Source of the DNA: Adineta vaga
Lineage: Eukaryota; Rotifera
Direction of reading: 5' to 3'
DNA length: 64,000 nt
Assembly: GCA_021613535.1 (NCBI GenBank)
Contig: CP075497.1
Span: forward strand, 372,001 to 436,000
A program made the translations under genes and the position numbers. Of the stretch, positions 57,415-64,000 are shown one piece after another. Numbering within the stretch: the stretch's first letter is position 1; every line of letters starts with the position of its first letter. The notes under the pieces were generated by a model. The model did not search any database and was not told the origin of the DNA. It saw only the letters and a program-made list of their open reading frames with translations.

Positions 57415-58210
57415 ATGATTCTATATATTTTAGTTATTGAAATGTTTATAAGTATGAATGCATTGTTTCATTTATATCATACGGATATGAAAATCAATTC
57501 TTCTGATGATAAACATTGTTTATATTCATTTACAATCGACAATACTTTAAGAGAATGGCAGTTAATACCATATTGTATCCGAAATAATCTTTTCAATTCT
57601 GACGATCGTGATGATCTTTGTTATGGAGATGCATATCTTGCATTTGACGAACTGAAATTGAAAGGTGTGAATAGTCATAATTTATATAACTGGAATGCAC
57701 CTATTGATATAATCAATAATTATCAGAAATATCTTAGTAATACTGATTCATCAGTTGGTATTCATTGGTATTGTAATTGTTCAGGTGAGATAATTGTGAG
57801 ACTTTTGACATTGAGGATATCAAAAAGAGAATATGTATAGATAATTGGTTTGTTATAGTCGATGTAAATATTCATTTGATCAATTTAGTGGATCAACTAC
57901 ATTCGATGAAATACTTCTATTTCAATTCGAAGAAAAACAACCCATAGGAGATAACTATGATAGTATCAATGATGTATCTCTATTGACATGTTATGAAGGA
58001 ATTCAATGTCATTCAACAATTTGTCTTGATTGGCGAGAAATTTGTAATGGAATTTTCAATTGTGAAAATGGTGAAGATGAGCCCGAAGAATGTCCTTTAC
58101 TTGAATTAAATGAATGTCAAAATAATGAGAGTGGTGTGGGTGAAAATGAGTTGGGTGTGTGGGCGTGGGTAGTGATCTCTTCTCTATGCACACCCATACT
58201 CACACCCTGC
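57415..58210 (+). pseudogene. N-terminal fragment of an LDLa/EGF-7TM receptor, ended by a palindrome
   Basis: The layout matches the start of the 16.3 kb receptor: a hydrophobic start, a domain with CNCSG, and then LDLa (TICLDWREICNGIFNCENGE). Exon 1 would end at the GTGAGA donor near 57786. After the acceptor near 57840 the frame reads DNWFVIVDV, whereas the family pattern resumes one base off (YSRCKYSFDQFSG). That is a one-base frameshift. The frame then meets a telomere-like palindrome at 58129-58209, and no receptor sequence follows. It is therefore a truncated pseudogene. Confidence 0.65.
58129..58209. repeat. Telomere-like palindrome interrupting the LDLa fragment
   Basis: AGTGGTGTGGGTGAAAATGA, GTTGGGTGTGTGGGCGTGGG, core TAGTGATCTCTTCTCTATG, then CACACCCATACTCACACCCT. 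The receptor homology stops exactly at its left edge, after the residues LNECQNNES. Confidence 0.75.
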
Positions 58211-58388
58211 GGACGGTCAGTCCAGACAGAGTTATTTTATTTTGTCTGTAAAAACGTATACTGTAATAGGGTTCTCAAAAATAAGTGATTATTTATCAGC
58301 ACTGTAAGCGAAATATGATAGGCAAATATCGAACTCAATACGTAGAAGACAAAAAGCAGAGCGAGAGAAAAAGCGGCATGATATCTGT

Positions 58389-59791
58389 TCAAGGTATGGT
58401 TGGAACATTTCGTTCGAATGGTATTATTCGATTTCCATTAATGAATCTTCGTCTGATAGTTGGAATAAGAAATTGAAGAATAACAGTCACCATTAGTGGG
58501 ACAATAAACTTGTAAACCTTTGTCAATCCACCAATTAATCCGATCACTTCTGTTATAATATAAATGAGACTACCGCGAGCAATATACGTAGCAATGCAAC
58601 TAGTCGGCTCACATTGATTAAAATAACTTTCGTACGATGTTTGATTATCCCATATTTCAACCATCAAGTTTGAAACGATTTCCAATAGTGGACTGGTTGA
58701 TTGATAACGTGTTGAATTTGGATCTAAGACAATACTAGATGCATGAACGTTGAGATCTAGATTGTCGCTTAGCTCTTTTAAACATTCAACATCAAAGAAA
58801 CATCTCAGATCACTTCGCAATACAGCTGCGACCATGTAACAGCCAACATACACTCCTGTTAAAAGACAAAAATTATTTCCTCAATGAAGTCTATTCACAG
58901 ATACACAAATATACCTGGTATACGGAAAAGCGCAGTCTTCGCACGTATATCATAGACTATTGCCTGTTGCACACACCACGCTGCTTGCTGACAATCACAT
59001 TTAACTCCAGTAATAGACGAATTGTAAATTTGATCTTGTCTGTCATAGGCATAAACATAATCATAATAAAGTGTTTCATAAGTGTACTCTGGAAATTGAG
59101 TCAGGATTGAATCAGTGGACAATGCTGACATTAACATATTTCCATGTGTCATATTATTATTCAGAAGAAGTGTACTAGTGAATGATCGAGCTGTATTTTC
59201 AATGAATTGAGTGATGAATTGATTTATTTGAACGTTGAACTGCTGTTTGAAAATCAAATTTGGTGTTATAAAAGCTGTCGATTTAAATGTCAACAGTTTT
59301 GTGTTGATTGTTTGTACGGATAGCTGACAAAAGTCATTGATCACTTGAAAAAAAGGACTTGCAATATTCCGAAAATCGTCGACATTAGTATCGACATAAG
59401 TAAAAAAGCCATAAGTGCCTTTTACACTTGGATAATCGACTGTTACCCATGGCGAGCTAGAATTGATAAAATCACTTGAGCAAACTGAATGTAGACTTGT
59501 TGGCTGTAATGAAATGAAGTTTTGATATTCGACTGATAGCCTTTTACATGGGCATTGAACTGATTGTTGATACTGTTGGTAGAGTGAGTTGAATTGAGCT
59601 ATGTTGGGGTTGTTGATTGTAACAGTATATGTTATATTCTGAAGAGAATCATAGCCAATCAACACGATGAGTGTAAGAAAAAGTAAAAGAACGAAGACAC
59701 GCGTTGAAATACGTTGCAGTTTCAGTTGATCTCTGGACCGTCTGTGTGGATTTTTAAATAAGTTGAAATCAAAAATAATTGTTTTAACCAA
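58389..59791 (-). CDS. Two-TM cysteine-containing surface protein, family copy 3
   Basis: Exon 1 (59791-58915) and exon 2 (58855-58389) join in phase 1 across a 59-bp intron to give 447 aa. Family features: the LQRISTRVFVLLLF start of the first hydrophobic segment, CPCK, an ectodomain CDC motif, RIPGVYVGCYM in place of the VPGMFRGCF motif of copies 1 and 2, and the membrane-proximal MVEIWDNQTSYESYFNQCEP stretch. A GLIGGLTKVYKFIVPLMV second hydrophobic segment follows. It is well diverged from copies 1 and 2. It appears intact. Its intron position is at the GCF motif, which copies 1 and 2 encode without an intron. Confidence 0.7.
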
Positions 59792-61216
59792 CGTTAATAA
59801 GTGTTGAAAACGGTTAGCCCTTATGTTGACTGTGGTAGTTGCTAGAATGAAGCAGAAAATGTTAGCATCGGGTGCACATTTTGACAGTATCTTTCAAATC
59901 AACATGATGGCGCAGAGAAATAAACTCCCCACATCATTCAAGCTTTTTCGATTCGGATTCTCTCTACGAATTGTCCTCTATGTATAAGTGACTGGGCTAG
60001 GTGAAAAATTGAATTTGCCGTCGATCGTTGTTATTTTGAACGTATGTCATTTATAAAAGTGAAAATTTTTCGAGATATTCGGATTCTTGTGTTCTGTGAC
60101 ATGCATCTTTTGCCCTATGTTTGGTCTCTGGAAAGTTCTCTTTGGGCAAAATGCGACTATAGAAAATCCAATCCAGGACTTGTGGACTTATTGGAATCAT
60201 TTTCGTCATTGAGTTAACAATGACAGTAAGGGCGTAGATACAATTGCTTTTCATGATTTAAACAAGTGTACTTCGTCGCATACACGGAGCAGTCTTCATG
60301 ACTTACTGACATCATGTGTGCTTGAAAGAGAGAGAGAGAGAGCTATTCGGAAATTTTGAAGAAGTGTCGCATAGAATTTTCTTGGTTGGCTTAATGGCAC
60401 TACTGATTGAAGAAGACGATTTCGAAAGCTTTCAGATACTTTAAACTGTTCGAAATTATAACAAGCTGCTTCAACCACATCCTCAAGATGGTTTTAGTGC
60501 TGATCTATACCCGCGAAAATTCTAGTATATCGAAGGAAACAACCTACCATTGATGGATGACCTTTGACGGAACGAATACTTATCAATGCAGAATCAAATT
60601 ATGTATTTGATTCGATCATGTAGCACGACAGCACAAGTCACAACAGTTGTCCCGGAATAAATGTTCCTCTCACTATTTAACAGATCTCTAGCTCAAATGA
60701 AACGTATACTCGAAATTTTTCGAAATATGTCCCATAAAAGTTTTTACAGAGCCTTGGGAGACGAGTTTCTGTCACGCATGAGTTTGAGATGATATCGAGT
60801 CAACACTACAATGCTAAATTTGTGGACCTGATCATGTCACTTCTTGTCGCTAGACAGATACGAGACCTCACTGTAATGCCGTTTTTCCATGTCTTGAGCG
60901 TTCTCTTCCGATGAAAACGACAAAGAATATCATTACCCTTCAACTCGGTAAAATATTTGAATCTGTACTAATTTTCGTTTAAATATAACAAAATTTAACA
61001 AATGCAAACTATCTCAGAGAAAGGCCTTAGAAAGTCGAAATGGGGACCAATTAACAGGCTTTCTTCAGGTAAACTCACTATGTGTCTTCAGAAAAAATCC
61101 GCTTACTTAACAAAGCTCTTCACGGGTTACACACCGGCCTGTGAATTATTTCGTAGCGTGGGCTCGATGTAACTCCATATTCATTTATGGGAGAAACAGT
61201 TATTCTGGGACAACCG
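59792..61216. other. Intergenic, containing a probable MITE
   Basis: Apart from the element at 60642-61218 I see only a GA microsatellite at about 60328-60342 and a single arm-like word CACATCCTCAAGATGG at 60477-60492. Short open frames here have no recognisable character. Confidence 0.4.
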
Positions 61217-61218
61217 TT
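60642..61218. mobile_element. Probable Tc1/mariner-like MITE
   Basis: The left end AACAGTTGTCCCGGAATAAA and the reverse complement of the right end, AACGGTTGTCCCAGAATAAC, match over about 31 bp with a handful of differences. The length is 577 bp and there is no transposase frame. CAGTTGTCCC-type ends resemble Tc1/mariner elements, but the expected TA duplication is not clear on the left. The right end coincides with the stop codon of the copy-4 gene next to it. Confidence 0.5.
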
Positions 61219-63027
61219 AGAGCGAATCGATTGGTAATGAACCATACATCTCGTACTTACCATTTTCTTGTTCAAAATGGATTGGTGGTCGCTTCTTTCG
61301 TCTCACATACTTGACAAGAGGCGGTAAAAGTATTCGAAATATAGTTGTCAATCCGCCAATGAGCCCAAAGATTGTTTCTATTATGTAACGCATGTCAGCT
61401 TGTTTATCGTAAGTGTATGTACAGATCTTTGGATTGCACTGTTTAAAATAGGAGTCGAACGATGTTTGATTATTCCATTCTTCGATCATCAAATTGTTTA
61501 CGATGTCGTGTATCTTTGTCGTCACATTATATCGACTTTGTGTCGAATTATAAATCATAGCCGTCGCATTGAGCGGACCAACTGACGAGGAAGAAATAAA
61601 ACCATAGATTGTGTCTAAACATGGTTGTTGGAAAAGGCATTCCAACGATGATGAAAACATTTCTTCAATAATAGAACATCCAATACGAAAACCAGGCACG
61701 TTATACAAAAGGATACGCTAAAAAGAACAGTGTAAAGTGAGCGTGTTTCTTCATTGAACAAAGTGCGGAAGAAATAATTATCTACTCAGAATTAGTCGGA
61801 TTCACAGCCAGACAGCCGAATTAGTTTTCTTTGATTTGCACATTCATTTCGCGCAAGAATCTTAGGATTATGGACTGATTAGCTTCATTCACTGTTGAAA
61901 CACGAAAACAATTTTTACTTCAAAGCACGTTGAGAGAGACACGTTCTGGATGAAAACTAAACAATGAGTACAAGTGAGATTCTCAGAAAAACAAGCCGCC
62001 TGTCTTGTCAAGAGCCCGATCCGAATTCAGAATGTGTGATTATCTGTGCGAAATTATGTTGAATGAACAAGCAAGCTTATCTTACCCTTCCCTGTACAAA
62101 ATTGTAGATCCCAGATGACTGATCGCATGTGTTAGGAGTAAATTTGCAGGAACAAGTAGTATCAGGATCATTCTGGTCTGGTATATAGAAAGAAGGATGA
62201 AAGATGAAATTGAGTGAATTAGTCACATTTGAAAGTCCATAAAAATAATTTGTTAACCACGCAGAGAACAATGCATTGCTACTCATTGTCTGTTGAAAGA
62301 TGGCTAACTGTAGTAAAAATGAACTTCTAGCTGTTTGTTGAAATAAACTTGTAATTTGTTGTGCTTCCGATTGAAAGAGGGCGCGTGATTGTAAACTTTT
62401 TGTAGCGTATTTTGTTGAATTAAAGTTAAGCAGTTCAGTGTTAATTATTTCTAATGATAGATTGCAAAATACTCCGAGAAGTGGAAAGAATGCCAAACCG
62501 TTAGCACGAAAATCTTTTATGTATACATTAACAGTCGAATTCAGATAATCTATCCATCTTTGAGTTATAAAAATGCTGGAGCAAAGTTGATGAAATATTG
62601 GTCGAAACGACATGAAACTTTTGTAATCATTTAAAATTGATGTACATGGGCAGATGAGTGTTTTTGCGTACGATTGTGTTTCCAATCGACTGTAAACATC
62701 GATTGATGGCTGGTTCACAATTACGGTTTGTGTTGTGTAAGACAATGAAGTAAAGAGAATGAGAAATGAAAGAACCATGATCATTGAAACGAGAAAGATT
62801 CTAGTTGAGAGACGTTGATTGTCGAAATGCCAGACAGTTTCTTGTTCAGGATCTTTAAAGAAATTGAGATTTATAATGAATCTCTTAGCTCTGATGATCG
62901 GATTTGTTCGCTCTTTGTCTAATGGTCGTCTTTCTAAAAAATTAAAGTTGCACACAGTGCTAAAGATCAAAAGTAAAGCTGGAATGCAGAACTGATTTAC
63001 CGGAATCATTGTTAGCAATAGTCGCAA
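61217..63027 (-). CDS. Two-TM cysteine-containing surface protein, family copy 4
   Basis: Exon 1 (63027-62086) and exon 2 (61717-61217) join in phase 0 across a 368-bp intron to give 480 aa. It carries the family marks: DNQRLSTRIFLVSMIMVL, CPCT, CSCKF, YNVPGFRIGC, MIEEWNNQTSFDSYFKQCNP and GLIGGLTTIFRILLPPLV. The first exon may really begin at an acceptor near 62940 (TTTTTTAG), because residues 1-30 overlap the 3' end of copy 5. Near the C-terminus, ENGKYEMYG covers a GTAAGT, so a further 3' exon is possible. The present stop lies at the edge of a MITE. The intron position matches copy 3 in the protein but differs in phase. Confidence 0.65.
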
Positions 63028-64000
63028 TTCTGGAACGCATGGCTTGTGATGTGGTCATTGATTTTCGAAGAAATGTAACCACTGGTAATATTGCCAATAA
63101 GAAAATAGTGACGATCCCTCCAAGAAAGACAGATGTCGTCTTAATGATGTAGATCGTGTCAAATTGCCGGGTGTACGTATAAATACAGGAGCGCGGATTG
63201 CATTCCTTAAAGTATGATTCAAATGACAAAGCAAGGTGCCATTCGTCAACCATCAAATGATCAACTAATTCTTCCACTGTTGGCAGAGAAGGAGAAGAAG
63301 AAGGAATGTTGAGTGCTGTTATGTTGCCCGTAGCCATTGGATACGGTGAGTCATGAAGATAGCTGTATAGCTGGGTTAAACATGAAGCATTGTACAAACA
63401 AGATAAATTCGATTGCAGTACAGCATCTAGAATAAGACAACCGACGTTAATTCCTTCAACTTCGAATTCACGATGCCCTGGTATTAGTTTCCCAGAAGGC
63501 TCCCAATATTCAGGAATGTCGGTCATATTCGACCGGTAAACTTGGTAGATACCAGTTGTTGTTTTGCATCGAGAATTAGACATACAAGAACAGCCACCAT
63601 ATACAGAAGATATTCGAGGACTCAGTAAATTAATAAGTCGTCCAGAACTTTCAAAAGTTACTATTTGCCAGTTTGTTTGTAATCTATTCACAATATTATT
63701 ACCTTGTATTGTCGTTTTCAATGAATTCAGTAATGTTACAAATGTATTTGCTATGGTAATCAAAAACTGATCACTTGATGCATTGATGATTGCATTCCAT
63801 GCTGTTCTTGAAATGACATATTCTGTAACTAAACTGGTTGAATAGAATTTGATCAACTCATCATCGATCGTTGAAGAAACTAATTGACACAGTAGGTTCA
63901 ACATGTTGAAAAATGAATAGGCTGAATGACGAAAATCATAGAACAAATGATACTTTATATCGGGTAATGAACGATAATTGACGTAGTTGAGCCAGTCGTT
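62960..64000 (-). CDS. Two-TM cysteine-containing surface protein, family copy 5 (cut by the window edge)
   Basis: The frame is open to the right edge of the window, so the N-terminus lies outside. It reads DWLNYVNYRSLPDIKYHLFY and then FRHSAYSFFNMLNLLCQLVS, the family ectodomain. CSCMSNSRC, EGINVGCLILDAVL, LMVDEWHLALSFESYFKECN and the second hydrophobic segment (SVFLGGIVTIFLLAILPVVTF) follow. Unlike copies 3 and 4, it has no intron at the GC motif. A GTAAAT in the last codons may be a donor for a short 3' exon. It overlaps the annotated start of copy 4 by 68 bp, which suggests that one of the two ends is misplaced. Confidence 0.65.
   Translation of the reverse strand, partial: NDWLNYVNYRSLPDIKYHLFYDFRHSAYSFFNMLNLLCQLVSSTIDDELIKFYSTSLVTEYVISRTAWNAIINASSDQFLITIANTFVTLLNSLKTTIQGNNIVNRLQTNWQIVTFESSGRLINLLSPRISSVYGGCSCMSNSRCKTTTGIYQVYRSNMTDIPEYWEPSGKLIPGHREFEVEGINVGCLILDAVLQSNLSCLYNASCLTQLYSYLHDSPYPMATGNITALNIPSSSPSLPTVEELVDHLMVDEWHLALSFESYFKECNPRSCIYTYTRQFDTIYIIKTTSVFLGGIVTIFLLAILPVVTFLRKSMTTSQAMRSRIATIANNDSGKSVLHSSFTFDL

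Noticed and set aside
6381-58209. CRISPR array explanation for the dispersed palindromes
   Set aside because: Copies are far apart, not regularly spaced, vary in length and occur in a eukaryotic context with no cas genes.

Overview
The window looks like nuclear DNA of a bdelloid rotifer, inferred without a database search. It is AT-rich. Most introns are short (about 55-65 bp) with GT..AG borders. The genes are of kinds known to be expanded in bdelloids: ADP-ribosyltransferases with helical-repeat tails, LDLa/EGF ectodomains joined to 7TM receptors, NHL-LamG proteins and a TIR-NACHT-HEAT receptor. More than twenty short tracts resemble the TGTGGG repeat reported for bdelloid telomeres. Many broken genes and small transposons suggest a subtelomeric or other accessory region rather than a housekeeping block.

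Layout. 1-9 kb: a hAT-like MITE, two near-identical copies of an unrecognised two-TM surface-protein family, and a decayed 51-52 bp minisatellite. 9-12 kb: gene-poor. 12-16 kb: a TyrRS-like/beta-propeller fusion and a B-box/coiled-coil/Hint fusion. 16-22 kb: a large LDLa-EGF-7TM receptor with two in-frame stops and a frameshift. 22-28 kb: two tandem ADP-ribosyltransferase (ART) genes. The first is broken. The second can be spliced across a 1.6 kb intron that holds a foldback element. 28-33 kb: an 11-exon pentapeptide-repeat plus triple-PLAT gene on the minus strand. 34-37 kb: gene relics, a large foldback and a small secreted 8-cysteine peptide gene. 37-42 kb: an LRR/F-box-like relic, a broken NHL-LamG gene and a TTAA-flanked MITE. 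44-48.5 kb: a TIR-NACHT-HEAT receptor with about 17 HEAT-like repeats. 49-55.7 kb: a FLYWCH/MULE relic, a secreted protein, a transglutaminase-like protein, an Ig-domain protein and LDLa relics. 57-64 kb: a truncated LDLa receptor, then three more two-TM family genes, the last running off the window edge.

Themes. (1) The five two-TM genes share frameworks, but the two closest copies differ sharply in two ectodomain patches. This is what a diversifying recognition family would look like. (2) A family of 45-135 bp palindromes with telomere-like arms (GGGTGTGGGTG ... CACCCACACCC) is scattered through the window. Several copies lie exactly where genes break. (3) Surface receptors, TIR-NACHT, ARTs and secreted cysteine-rich products dominate, as in an immune or environment-interaction gene cluster. 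No rRNA, tRNA or CRISPR array was recognised. Gene functions are inferred from motifs read by eye.
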